DNA of 64,000 nucleotides from contig NC_015953.1 of NCBI RefSeq assembly GCF_000177195.2, positions 7,254,001-7,318,000 on the forward strand. Reading direction: 5' to 3'. The notes under the pieces were generated by a model that was not told the DNA's origin, made no database searches, and was given only the letters and a program-made list of their open reading frames with translations. A program made the translations under genes and the position numbers. Shown here in pieces: positions 40,165-48,092 of this stretch. Every line of letters begins with the position of its first letter. Within the stretch, counting starts at the first letter, position 1. The stretch is from Streptomyces sp. SirexAA-E (GTDB taxonomy: Bacteria; Actinomycetota; Actinomycetes; Streptomycetales; Streptomycetaceae).

Positions 40165-41235
40165 ATGAACCTTGTCCGTCGTCTTTCCGGTGTCGCCGTC
40201 CTCGCCCTGACCGGTGTGCTCGTCGCGGTGACGACCCTGCTCGCCGCGGGGCCCGCACGGGCGGACCGGACAGGCCTGCGGGCGGCGGACCCGAGCGTCA
40301 TCCGGGTGGGGGAGACCTATGTCGCGGTGCAGTCGACCGGTGGGGGCATCGCCGTGCGGCAGGCTCCGTCGACGGCCGCCCTGGCCTCGGCGCCCGCCCG
40401 GCAGGTCTGGTCGGACACCCGCGGCCTCGGCGAGGTCTGGGCGCCGGAGATCGTGAGGGACGGCGGCCGGTACCACATCTACTTCTCGGCCGGCGTGGGA
40501 GCGGCCCACCGGATGTACGTGATCAGCTCCGCCGCCCCGGACAGCGGGTACACCGCCGAGACCAAGCTCGCGCTGCCGGACGACAAGTGGGCCATCGACG
40601 GGACCCTGTTCACCTTCGAGGGGCAGCGCTGGTTCGTCTGGTCGGGATGGGCGGGCGAGACGAACGTCGAGCAGAACCTCTACATCACCCGGATGAGCAG
40701 TCCCACCACGCCGACCGGCGCGCGGTACGTCATCTCGCAGCCCCGGGAGAGCTGGGAGCGGGTGGTGGGCGACCCCTTCATCAACGAGGGACCCGAGGCC
40801 GTCAAGGACCCGAACGGGCAGCTGCACATCACGTACTCGGCCAACGGCAGCTGGAGCGACCGGTACTGCCTGGCCGACCTGAGGCTGCGGTCCGGCGGCG
40901 ACCCGACGTACGTGTGGGACTGGTACAAGTCGAACGGCTGCCTCTTCGGGTCCGACCGCGCGACGATGATGCCCGGCTGGGACCCGACGCTGCACGTCGA
41001 CGGCCCCGGCCACCACAGCATGGTCCTGCTCGACGGCGACATCGCCACGAGTCCGCCCGCCGGCCCGGCGTTTCCCCTGATGTTCCACGGAGTCCCGAAG
41101 GGGACGCCGTACGCGTGGGAGAACCGGTACTGGTACACCGGGACGTTCTGCTGGTGGGGTGACACCACCTACAGCCGGGCGAACGTTCCCGGTCCGGACA
41201 CCGACACCGGCTGGAGTCTGAAGTTCTTCGAGTAG
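40165..41235 (+). CDS. secreted glycoside hydrolase, GH43 family
   Basis: A 356-residue secreted glycosidase. A signal peptide (hydrophobic SGVAVLALTGVLVAVTTLLA, cleavage after ARA near residue 33) precedes a five-bladed beta-propeller. Candidate catalytic residues are Asp in RAADPSVIRVG (base), Asp in WAIDGTLF (pKa modulator) and Glu in FINEGPEAVKD (acid), the ADPSV/APEI pattern of GH43. The family includes alpha-L-arabinofuranosidases and beta-xylosidases; the closest subtype is uncertain. The ATG at 40165 follows CGGAGCGGGACC. A strong hairpin follows its stop. Confidence 0.88.
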   Translation: MNLVRRLSGVAVLALTGVLVAVTTLLAAGPARADRTGLRAADPSVIRVGETYVAVQSTGGGIAVRQAPSTAALASAPARQVWSDTRGLGEVWAPEIVRDGGRYHIYFSAGVGAAHRMYVISSAAPDSGYTAETKLALPDDKWAIDGTLFTFEGQRWFVWSGWAGETNVEQNLYITRMSSPTTPTGARYVISQPRESWERVVGDPFINEGPEAVKDPNGQLHITYSANGSWSDRYCLADLRLRSGGDPTYVWDWYKSNGCLFGSDRATMMPGWDPTLHVDGPGHHSMVLLDGDIATSPPAGPAFPLMFHGVPKGTPYAWENRYWYTGTFCWWGDTTYSRANVPGPDTDTGWSLKFFE

Positions 41236-41243
41236 CGGGCGGT

Positions 41244-41274
41244 GAAGCGGTCCGCGCCGCGCACGGACCGCTTC
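41244..41274. terminator. terminator after the GH43 gene
   Basis: GAAGCGGTCCG pairs with CGGACCGCTTC (11 bp, 9-nt loop), eight bases past the GH43 stop codon and between convergent genes. Confidence 0.75.
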
Positions 41275-41350
41275 CCGGCGGCGTCCGCCGTGCTGCCCGG
41301 TGGACGCGCGGCGACAGTCACGGAGTCTCCCTCACCGCACCGTCGTAACG

Positions 41351-41373
41351 CCCGCATACATCCGGTATGCGGG
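41351..41373. other. hairpin in the GH43-PPOX intergenic region
   Basis: CCCGCATAC-ATCCG-GTATGCGGG is a perfect 9-bp stem with 5-nt loop, in the middle of the 233-bp gap between two convergent genes. It may be the terminator of the leftward PPOX gene or a separate element. Nothing else in this gap is recognisable. Confidence 0.5.
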
Positions 41374-41468
41374 GCGGTCGCTCTGTCCTGCGATGCCCCG
41401 GCGCCCGAAAAGCCGGTCCCTGGCTGTGAGGCCGCGCCGCCGGTCCGCCGGGCCGTGCGCAACCGCCC

Positions 41469-41897
41469 TCAGTCGGCGACGTCCGCCATCGCGAGCACCT
41501 TGTCGACGTGTACGCGTACGAGGAGCTCCCCGGCCACACCGTTGCGTGCCCCGAACTCCGCGGCCGCCTCCTGGCCCATGTACCGCGACGCGATTGCGGT
41601 CGCCCACTCACGGACCTCGCCGAGGTCCTCGCTGAGCTCCGCGCGCCCTTGGACCACGGCGTAGGCGAACGGCGGGCGGTCGTCGTCCACGCAGATCGAC
41701 AGTCGGCCGTCGCGGGCGAGATTGCGGCCCTTCACGGTCTCCTTGCCGGTGTTGAAGACCAGATCGTCCCCGTCGAGCAGAAACCAGACGGGGGCGATGT
41801 GGGGGCTGCCGTCCGCCCGCACGGTCGCCACCTTGCCGGTGCGGGTCCCCTCCGAGAGGAACGCCCGCCATTCGTCCTGAGTCATGTGGTGTGCCAT
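41469..41897 (-). CDS. PPOX class F420-dependent oxidoreductase-like protein
   Basis: A 142-residue split-barrel flavin-type protein. The sequence GKVATVRADGSPHIAPVWFLLDGDDLVFNTGKETVKGRNLARDGRLSICVDDDRPPFAYAVVQG is characteristic of the F420-binding PPOX (pyridoxamine oxidase-like) family of actinomycetes, which use F420 to reduce small molecules or bind related cofactors. The ATG at 41895-41897 is preferred; an ATG 12 bp inside is also possible. A palindrome at 41976-41996 stands between it and the divergent roadblock gene. Confidence 0.88.
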   Translation of the reverse strand: MAHHMTQDEWRAFLSEGTRTGKVATVRADGSPHIAPVWFLLDGDDLVFNTGKETVKGRNLARDGRLSICVDDDRPPFAYAVVQGRAELSEDLGEVREWATAIASRYMGQEAAAEFGARNGVAGELLVRVHVDKVLAMADVAD

Positions 41898-41975
41898 GGG
41901 CCCATCCTCGGGCGCGGACGGCCGTGGCGCGAAGCGACGCCCCGATGACCGGTAGGCGCTTGCCCGTGGCGATTG

Positions 41976-41996
41976 CGTGCGCAAGGCTTGCGCACG
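41976..41996. promoter_or_regulatory. 21-bp operator-like palindrome between divergent genes
   Basis: CGTGCGCAAG-G-CTTGCGCACG is a perfect palindrome with 10-bp arms and a one-base centre, 79 bp from the PPOX start and 35 bp from the roadblock start. The length and central location between divergent genes indicate a regulator site; TTGCG arms occur for several winged-helix (MarR/PadR-type) repressors. The regulator is not in the window. Confidence 0.6.
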
Positions 41997-42030
41997 ACGT
42001 GGGGAACGGACGAACGGGGAGGACGCGTAC

Positions 42031-42441
42031 ATGGCGCTGGACCGGGGACTTGACTGGCTCCTTGACGATCTCACCACCCGGGTGGAGTACATACGGCACG
42101 CGCTCGTCCTGTCGAACGACGGGCTGGTGACCGGCGCGAGTACCGGCCTGGCCCGCGAGGACGCGGAGCATCTGGCGGCCGTCTCGTCCGGGCTGCAGAG
42201 CCTGGCCAGAGGATCGGGGCGGCACTTCGGTGCGGGACGCGCACGCCAGACCATGGTGGAGTTCGACGAGGCGATGCTCTTCGTCACCGCCGCGGGCGAC
42301 GGCAGCTGCCTGTGCGTGCTGAGTGCGGCGGAGGCCGACGTCGGCCAGGTCGCCTACGAGATGACGCTGATGGTCAACCGCGTGGGGGAGCACCTCGGCG
42401 TGACCGACCGGCAGAGCGCCGAGCACTTCGGCCGCCCCTGA
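42031..42441 (+). CDS. roadblock/LC7 domain protein
   Basis: A 136-residue protein of the roadblock/LC7 (MglB-like) family: LDWLLDDLTTRVEYIRHALVLSNDGLVTGAS, then RQTMVEFDEAMLFVTAAGDGSCLCVLSAAEADVGQVAYEMTLMVNRVG. In Streptomyces such proteins usually sit in conservons with a sensor kinase, a DUF742 protein and a Ras-like GTPase and regulate the GTPase. None of those partners is adjacent, so this is an orphan. The ATG at 42031 follows GGGGAGGACGCGTAC. Confidence 0.9.
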   Translation: MALDRGLDWLLDDLTTRVEYIRHALVLSNDGLVTGASTGLAREDAEHLAAVSSGLQSLARGSGRHFGAGRARQTMVEFDEAMLFVTAAGDGSCLCVLSAAEADVGQVAYEMTLMVNRVGEHLGVTDRQSAEHFGRP

Positions 42442-42520
42442 CGCACACGTCTGCGACCTGCGGATTCGCCTCGATCCGAGGAGTTGTCCACAGGCTTGCC
42501 GCGGCTATCGCCGTCCGGAC

Positions 42521-42540
42521 TACTCTGATCACAGAGAGTA
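42521..42540. promoter_or_regulatory. A/T-rich dyad upstream of the DUF6397 gene
   Basis: TACTCT and AGAGTA form an inverted repeat (arms 42521-42526 and 42535-42540), with a nested CTCTG/CAGAG pair. It sits 24 bp before the DUF6397 start in a locally A/T-rich patch and could be a promoter/operator. Weak evidence. Confidence 0.35.
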
Positions 42541-42564
42541 TCCGACCTGACGGGGAAGACAGCC

Positions 42565-43587
42565 ATGACCGCTTCGCAAGCCACCACCTGTGGGCGCACC
42601 ACCCTGACGCATCCCGGCAAGTCCCGCCCCGACGGCGGCGGGAGCACGGACGGCGTGAGGGGTACGGTCGCCACCGGACGAGCCGCACAGGAACTCGAAC
42701 TGAAGCGCGGAGAATTCGACCTCGCCGTCCTCCTCGGCCTGATCGGTACCGAGGAATCTCCGGGCGGCGGGGTTCCGAGGGTCCGCCGGGCGGAGATCGA
42801 CCGGCTCCGCACCACGGCAGGGTTCCCCGAGTCCCTGCGGGACAAGATGCGTACGGCGGGTACGGCCGAGGCGGCCTCCCTGCTCGGCATCAGCCCCGTC
42901 CGGTTCACCGGACTGGCACGGATCGGCTGTGTCGCACCGGTCGCCTTCTACCTGAACCGCTACCGGGCGGTGGTCTGGCTGTACCTCGTGGAGGAGCTCA
43001 CCGGATTCGCGGCCAGAGAACCGGAGCTGCTCACCGGCAGGGCCCCGGCCGGGATGCGGACCATGCTGGAGGCCGGCAGAGACCTGCGGGCGCGAAACTG
43101 GCGTGCGCGCAGGACGGACCGGCTGCTGGGCCGGACGGCTGACCCATGGGTGCGGGCCGCCGTGCAGGCGGCGGCCCTTGACCCCGTCCAGCTCGCCGAG
43201 GTGGTGGACGACCCCTACGAGCGGGCCTACCTCGCCCGGATGCGACCCGCCGCCGGATTCGGGCGCCCGGGCTCCGTGTCCGGCAGGGAGGCGATGGAGC
43301 AGCTGATGCTGGCCGACGAACCGGACGAGATCCTGTGGTGCCGGGTCAACCTGGCCATGGAGCTGGACCGCGCTCGGGAGTCCCGGGCCGCCCCGCGCCC
43401 GGGTGGCGTCGGCGAACCGTACGGGGCGGCCTCGGTGACCGCCGGTCAGCTCGTGGTGCCGGGCCGGCCGTCCGACGGTGCGGTCGGCCGGGGACCGGGG
43501 CGCGGCACCGCTCCGCGACGCCGACGCCCAGGGCTCCGGCTGCTCACCCGGCTCGTCGGGGGCCGGCCACGCGACCGCGCCCGCTGA
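42565..43587 (+). CDS. DUF6397-like protein
   Basis: A 340-residue protein. The N-terminal and central regions contain helix-turn-helix-like segments (ELELKRGEFDLAVLLGLIG; GTAEAASLLGISPVRFTGLARIG; YLNRYRAVVWLYLVEELTGFAA), while the C-terminal 75 residues are Arg/Pro/Gly-rich and disordered. I recognise this as the Streptomyces DUF6397 family, function unknown; the HTH-like segments suggest DNA binding (inference). The ATG at 42565 follows GGGGAAGACAGCC. Confidence 0.75.
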   Translation: MTASQATTCGRTTLTHPGKSRPDGGGSTDGVRGTVATGRAAQELELKRGEFDLAVLLGLIGTEESPGGGVPRVRRAEIDRLRTTAGFPESLRDKMRTAGTAEAASLLGISPVRFTGLARIGCVAPVAFYLNRYRAVVWLYLVEELTGFAAREPELLTGRAPAGMRTMLEAGRDLRARNWRARRTDRLLGRTADPWVRAAVQAAALDPVQLAEVVDDPYERAYLARMRPAAGFGRPGSVSGREAMEQLMLADEPDEILWCRVNLAMELDRARESRAAPRPGGVGEPYGAASVTAGQLVVPGRPSDGAVGRGPGRGTAPRRRRPGLRLLTRLVGGRPRDRAR

Positions 43588-43629
43588 GCCCAACCGTAAA
43601 TCCCTTGCGAACGGCCACGCAGGGGCATC

Positions 43630-44130
43630 ATGTTGGCGTCCATGTTGATCAGAGAAGCCACCCAGGACGACTGGCCTGCCATCTGGCCCTTCTTCCGGGA
43701 CATCGTCCGCGCCGGGGAGACCTTCACCTACCCCCTGCGGCTCGGGAAGGACGATGCGCGTGGCTGGTGGCTCGTCCCCGAGCCGAGCCGTGTGGTCGTC
43801 GCGGTCGATGACACGGGCACCGTCCTCGGCACCGCCAAGATGAACCGCAACCACATGGGCAACGGCTCGCACATCGCCAGCGCCAGCTACATGGTGGACC
43901 CCGACCACTCGGGTCGCGGCGTGGGCCGGGCGCTGTGCGAGTACACCGTGAAGTGGGCCCGTGCGCAGGGGTACCGCGCCATGCAGTTCAACGCCGTCGT
44001 GGAGACCAACACCCGTGCCGTGGGGCTCTACCGCTCACTCGGCTTCGAGGTGCTGGGCACCCTGCCCGAAGGTTTCAAGCACCCCACACACGGCTATGTC
44101 GGACTGCACATCATGCACAAGGCGCTCTGA
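43630..44130 (+). CDS. GNAT family N-acetyltransferase
   Basis: A 166-residue acetyltransferase. The acetyl-CoA-binding motif A is YMVDPDHSGRGVGRALCEYTVKWARAQG (R/Q-x-x-G-x-G/A as SGRGVGRAL), preceded by strands with GTAKMNRNH and followed by AVETNTRAVGLYRSLGFEVLGTLPEGF. It resembles small-molecule acetyltransferases such as phosphinothricin-type enzymes; the acceptor is unknown. The ATG at 43630 has AGGGG upstream; a second ATG twelve bases inside is possible. Confidence 0.88.
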   Translation: MLASMLIREATQDDWPAIWPFFRDIVRAGETFTYPLRLGKDDARGWWLVPEPSRVVVAVDDTGTVLGTAKMNRNHMGNGSHIASASYMVDPDHSGRGVGRALCEYTVKWARAQGYRAMQFNAVVETNTRAVGLYRSLGFEVLGTLPEGFKHPTHGYVGLHIMHKAL

Positions 44131-44374
44131 GAGCCGTCTTCGGACCTTCATGCCCCCGCGACGTCCTCATGCCAGCGGCACCTTCCGGCCATCTTCGGGC
44201 CGCGGGGCCGCGCGCCGCCGGAAGTCTGGGTGTCCGTCATGTCGTAAGTCGGGGTGTTCTGCGGCTGGTTGGTCCCGACGGAGGCGCCCGGGGCGGGTGG
44301 GGTCCCGGGGAGCGGGGGCAGTACTGTGCGCTCCACCGCCATCTGGGCGGTGAATCCGTACGGAGGAAGAATCC

Positions 44375-45025
44375 ATGACCATACCCAGGAGATCGCGGCG
44401 TGGCGCGGGCGTGTTCGCGGCCGCCGCGGTTGCCGGCCTGGCAGGCGGAATCGTGTTCGCCTCACCGGCCGCAGCTCATACCCCCACCTGGGCCGTGACC
44501 TGCACCGAAGTGACGCTCAACCTCACGGCTTACTCGGCCTCCGCCGAGAACGAGGTGACCGTCTCCATCGAGGGCGGTGACGAGCTGCTTCCCACCACGA
44601 AGTTCGGTCGGGAGTACCGCACCCAGACGCCTCTCAAGCTGCCGCCGCACGACAAGGAACTGACCGTCAGCCTCGTCGTCAAGGCGGGCGACAGCGACCG
44701 GTACTCGTTCAAGGGCACCAAGACGTCCCCGGTGTGCGACGAGAACCTCCCTCCGTCCGAGGAGCCGTCCTCCCCGGCCCCCAGCACGGAGCCCCCGGCG
44801 ACCGAGCCTCCGGCGACCGAGACGCCCGAGCCGAGCGCCACGCCGAGTGAGACCGCCTCGGAGGCCGCACCCGCCCCGGCCGAGCCCAGCACCGGCGAGG
44901 GCGACCTGGCCGAGACCGGCTCCTCGTCGGCCACGCCCGTCATCGGCGGAGCCGCAGTAGCGGTCCTGCTCGCGGGCGCCGGCATCCTGTGGTCCGTCCG
45001 CAAGCGCCGCGCCACACAGCACTGA
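44375..45025 (+). CDS. sortase-anchored wall protein with LAETG signal
   Basis: A 216-residue exported protein. A signal peptide (RRSRRGAGVFAAAAVAGLAGGIVFASPAAA) is cleaved near residue 34. An extracellular domain of about 85 residues follows with two cysteines (VTCTEVTLNL, SPVCDEN), then a Pro/Thr/Glu/Ser-rich stalk, and the C-terminal LAETG (178-182), hydrophobic helix and RKRR tail. LAXTG is the class E sortase signal of Streptomyces, so the protein is covalently linked to peptidoglycan. Function unknown. The ATG at 44375 follows GGAGGAAGAATCC. Confidence 0.87.
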   Translation: MTIPRRSRRGAGVFAAAAVAGLAGGIVFASPAAAHTPTWAVTCTEVTLNLTAYSASAENEVTVSIEGGDELLPTTKFGREYRTQTPLKLPPHDKELTVSLVVKAGDSDRYSFKGTKTSPVCDENLPPSEEPSSPAPSTEPPATEPPATETPEPSATPSETASEAAPAPAEPSTGEGDLAETGSSSATPVIGGAAVAVLLAGAGILWSVRKRRATQH

Positions 45026-45070
45026 CGTCACGGCACACCGGCCGGCCGGGCACATGACGGCAGGCCGTGA

Positions 45071-45108
45071 GGGGGCGTACCGCATCACATGGGATGCGGT
45101 ACGCCCCC
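45071..45108. terminator. strong hairpin, 16-bp stem
   Basis: GGGGGCGTACCGCATC pairs perfectly with GATGCGGTACGCCCCC around the loop ACATGG, 45 bp after the wall-protein stop. It overlaps the 3' end of the remnant frame on the opposite strand. Confidence 0.85.
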
Positions 45109-45396
45109 GTCGCGTTCCCCCCTGGCCTGCCGCCCCGGCACCGGGCCGATCTCGCACCGCACGGCCTTGCCCTCCCCACGCGGTTCGACGCCCCACCGTG
45201 CGGTGACCGCGTCGAGCAGCGGCAGACCGCGTCCGGACGTCGACGTCTCGCCGGGAGCACACCGTCGCGGCCGGACACCGGAACGGTCCTGGACCGACAG
45301 TCGGATACGCCGCACCGGCTCCGGCAGGACCTCCGGCGTACCCGGCTCCGGGAGGCCGGGACGGGCATCGCAGAATGGCCCACGGAGACCACCCAC
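45085..45396 (-). pseudogene. remnant of an anti-sigma-type HATPase_c (RsbW-like) gene
   Basis: A leftward frame of 103 codons whose middle reads VRRIRLSVQDRSGVRPRR and TSGRGLPLLDAVTARWGVEP, the G-box half (GRGLPLLD) and C-terminus of the stand-alone RsbW-like ATP-binding proteins so frequent in Streptomyces. The N-box helix with the conserved Asn that precedes it in intact proteins (about 130-150 residues) is missing; the upstream DNA belongs to the divergent enoyl-CoA hydratase gene. It is therefore a truncated 3' remnant, not a working kinase. A frameshift cannot be excluded without comparison. Confidence 0.65.
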
Positions 45397-45416
45397 GGCT
45401 GACCGGAGCGCACCAC

Positions 45417-46481
45417 ATGAACGACGACGAGTCCGTCCTGCTGCACACCGAGGGCCACACCCTGCACATCACCCTCAACCGCCCCAGGGCACTGAACGCC
45501 CTCACCCACACCATGGTCCGGAGCATCGACGAGGCCCTCACCCAGGCCGAGGCCGACGCCTCGGTCGTCGCCGTCGTGATCAGCGGCGCCGGCGAACGAG
45601 GACTCTGCGCGGGAGGCGACATCCGCTCGATCTACCAGGACGCCCGTGCGGGCCGGCGCGCCTCCGTGGACTTCTGGCGCGACGAGTACCTGCTGAACGC
45701 GCGGATCGCCCGGTTCCCCAAGCCGTACGTGGCGCTCATGGACGGCATCGTGATGGGCGGCGGCGTCGGCGTCTCGGCCCACGGTGACGTCCGCGTCGTC
45801 ACCGAACGCTCCCGCGTCGCCATGCCCGAGACCGGCATCGGCTTCGTCCCCGACGTCGGCGGCACCCATCTGCTCGGCGCCGCGCCCGGGGAGCTCGGTA
45901 CCCACCTCGCCCTCACCGGCAGGCCGGTGAACGCCGCCGACGCCCTCGCGTGCGGGCTCGCCGACCACTTCGTCCCCTCCGCCCGGCTGTCCGACCTCGT
46001 CGAGGCGCTCTCCCGGTGCACCGCACCCGCGGATGTGCCGGAGACGGTCCGGCGGTACGGGGGTACGGCACCCGCCCCGGAACTCGCGGAGCACCGCGCG
46101 TGGATCGACGACTGCTACGCCGCGGACACGGTCGAGGAGATCATCGACCGGCTCGCACACACCGGGTTGCCGGCGGCCGAGGAGACCGCGCGCTCACTCC
46201 GGACCCTGTCACCCACCTCGCTCAAGGTCACCCTCGAAGCCGTGCGCCGGGCCCGGCGGCTCGGAGGGCTGGAAGCGGCACTGGACCAGGAGTTCCGCGT
46301 CTCCTGCCGCGCCTTCGAGGGCCACGACCTGGTGGAAGGGGTGCGGGCCCGCATCATCGACAAGGACCGTGCCCCCAAATGGAACCCCGCGCAGCTCGGT
46401 GACGTCACCGAGGCCGATGTCGCCCGTCACTTCGAACCGCTCGGAGCGGGAGAACTCGGTCTGCACGCCGCCGCCTCCTGA
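45417..46481 (+). CDS. enoyl-CoA hydratase/isomerase family, HIBYL-CoA hydrolase-like
   Basis: A 354-residue crotonase-fold protein, longer than simple enoyl-CoA hydratases. Oxyanion-hole segments are GAGERGLCAGGDIRSIY and VALMDGIVMGGGVGVSAHGDVRVV; MPETGIGFVPDVGGTHLL and the long C-terminal part (LTSLKVTLEAVRRAR-like, FRVSCRAFEGHDLVEGVRARIIDKDRAPKW) match 3-hydroxyisobutyryl-CoA hydrolases, which act in valine breakdown. The ATG at 45417 follows CGGAGCGCACC; an earlier in-frame ATG adds a remnant-like leader. It is the only intact gene rightward of the remnant and stands before the leftward rhamnose operon. Confidence 0.88.
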   Translation: MNDDESVLLHTEGHTLHITLNRPRALNALTHTMVRSIDEALTQAEADASVVAVVISGAGERGLCAGGDIRSIYQDARAGRRASVDFWRDEYLLNARIARFPKPYVALMDGIVMGGGVGVSAHGDVRVVTERSRVAMPETGIGFVPDVGGTHLLGAAPGELGTHLALTGRPVNAADALACGLADHFVPSARLSDLVEALSRCTAPADVPETVRRYGGTAPAPELAEHRAWIDDCYAADTVEEIIDRLAHTGLPAAEETARSLRTLSPTSLKVTLEAVRRARRLGGLEAALDQEFRVSCRAFEGHDLVEGVRARIIDKDRAPKWNPAQLGDVTEADVARHFEPLGAGELGLHAAAS

Positions 46482-46530
46482 CCCTGCCGTGAGGCGTCAT
46501 CGCAGGGAGGCGGCGCGGGTGCCGGAGTGC

Positions 46531-48015
46531 TCAGCCCCGTGCCGCCTCCAGGCGTTCCGCCGCCCGGTCCCAGGCACCCAGGTCTCCCCGGGGCGCGTAG
46601 TGGCGCAACTCCTGCGTGGAGGCGACCAGCCGACGCAGGCCGCCGAGGTCGCCCACCAGCCCGTGGGCCCGGGCCTGCAGCAGGACATTGCCGAGCGCGG
46701 TCGCCTCGGCGGGCCCGGCGGTGACCGGCAGACCGGTCGCATCCGCGGTCCACCGGCACAGCAGTTCGTTGCGCGAGCCACCCCCGACCAGATGGACGTG
46801 GGTCAGCTCGCGGCCCGCCAGTGCCGCCGCCCGGCGCAGCGTCCTTCGATGGGCCAGCGCCAGGCTCTCCAGCACACACCGCACATACCCTCCCGGCCCG
46901 TCCGGCACCGCCTGACCCGTACGGGCCAGCACCGAGTCGATCCGCGACGGCATGTCCCCCGGGGCCAGGAACACCGGATCGTCGGGATCGACCACCGCGG
47001 CGAACGGCCGTGCGCGCGCCGCCTCCGCGAGCAGTGCGCCGAGGCCGGGGGAGTGCCCCTGCCGGGCCCAGGTGCGACGGCACTCCTCCAGGAGCCACAT
47101 CCCCATGATGTTACGGAGATAGCGGACGGTACCGTCCACCCCGCGCTCGTTGGTGAAGTTCGCGGCACGTGACTCCTCGGTCAGCACCGGGGCGTCCAGC
47201 TCCAGACCCGCCAACGACCAGGTGCCGCACGACACGTAGGCGAAACCGGGCTCCCGCGCCGGCACCGCGGCGACGGCGGACGCGGTGTCGTGCGAGGCGA
47301 CCGTCGTCACCGGCGTGTCCGGGGCGAGACCGGTGAAGTCGGCGGCCTGCGCCAGCAGGGTCCCCGCCCGGGAACCCGGTTCCCGCAGCGCCGGGAAGAG
47401 CGTGCGCTCCAGCCCCAGCCGGCCGATCAGCGCGTCGGACCAGCGTCCGGCCCGTGTGTCGAACAGGCCCGTGGTCGACGCGTTGGTCACCTCCGCCCCC
47501 ACCGTCCCGGTCAGCCAGTACACCAGCAGATCGGGCATGAGCAGCAGCGTCCGTGCCGCCCCCCACTGCGCCGTGGAGCGATGGGCGGCCAACTGGAAGA
47601 CGGTGTTGAAGGGCAGGTGCTGGAGCCCGGTGACCTCGTACAGCTCGCGGGCGCCGACACCGGCCAGCACCTGCGCGGCGGCCGGGCCGTTGCGGTCGTC
47701 GCGATAGTGGAACGGCATACCGAGCAACGCCCCGTCCGCGTCCAGCAGACCGTAGTCCACCGCCCAGGTGTCGATGCCGACAGAGGCGACGGGCCCGCTC
47801 CGCGCCGCCGCGCGCAGACCGTCCAGCATCCCCTGGTACAGCGCGAGCACGTCCCAGCGGAGGCCGTCCGGGAGCCGCACCGGGACGTTGGCGAAGCGGT
47901 GCGCCTCGGTCAGGACCAGCTCGCCGGGACCGACCCTGCCCGTGATGACCCGCCCGCTGGTGGCACCGAGGTCCACCGCGGCGAACACCGGGTCCTCTCG
48001 TGAAGTCGCAGACAT
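46531..48015 (-). CDS. rhaB: rhamnulokinase
   Basis: A 494-residue FGGY-type sugar kinase. N-terminal phosphate motif AVDLGATSGRVI, SVGIDTWAVDYGLLD, the Asp-containing VASHDTASAVAAVP, and the C-terminal THVHLVGGGSRNELLCRWTADATGLPV are typical of rhamnulokinase, which phosphorylates L-rhamnulose at C1 with ATP. It is the last gene of the leftward rhamnose operon, downstream of the bifunctional aldolase gene with a 77-bp gap. The ATG at 48013-48015 is the natural start. Confidence 0.93.
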   Translation of the reverse strand: MSATSREDPVFAAVDLGATSGRVITGRVGPGELVLTEAHRFANVPVRLPDGLRWDVLALYQGMLDGLRAAARSGPVASVGIDTWAVDYGLLDADGALLGMPFHYRDDRNGPAAAQVLAGVGARELYEVTGLQHLPFNTVFQLAAHRSTAQWGAARTLLLMPDLLVYWLTGTVGAEVTNASTTGLFDTRAGRWSDALIGRLGLERTLFPALREPGSRAGTLLAQAADFTGLAPDTPVTTVASHDTASAVAAVPAREPGFAYVSCGTWSLAGLELDAPVLTEESRAANFTNERGVDGTVRYLRNIMGMWLLEECRRTWARQGHSPGLGALLAEAARARPFAAVVDPDDPVFLAPGDMPSRIDSVLARTGQAVPDGPGGYVRCVLESLALAHRRTLRRAAALAGRELTHVHLVGGGSRNELLCRWTADATGLPVTAGPAEATALGNVLLQARAHGLVGDLGGLRRLVASTQELRHYAPRGDLGAWDRAAERLEAARG

Positions 48016-48092
48016 GAGAACTCATCCGTTCAGGCGGCGCCGTCCTGGGAAGCGGTCCGGTGAACCGCGTCCGGGGGCGGCGCCACGTGCGC

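Noticed and set aside
44148-44342. 64-codon leftward frame upstream of the LAETG gene with fairly good codon bias
   Set aside because: It has no Shine-Dalgarno and occupies the promoter region of the wall-protein gene; composition is Pro/Thr low-complexity without homology I can recognise.
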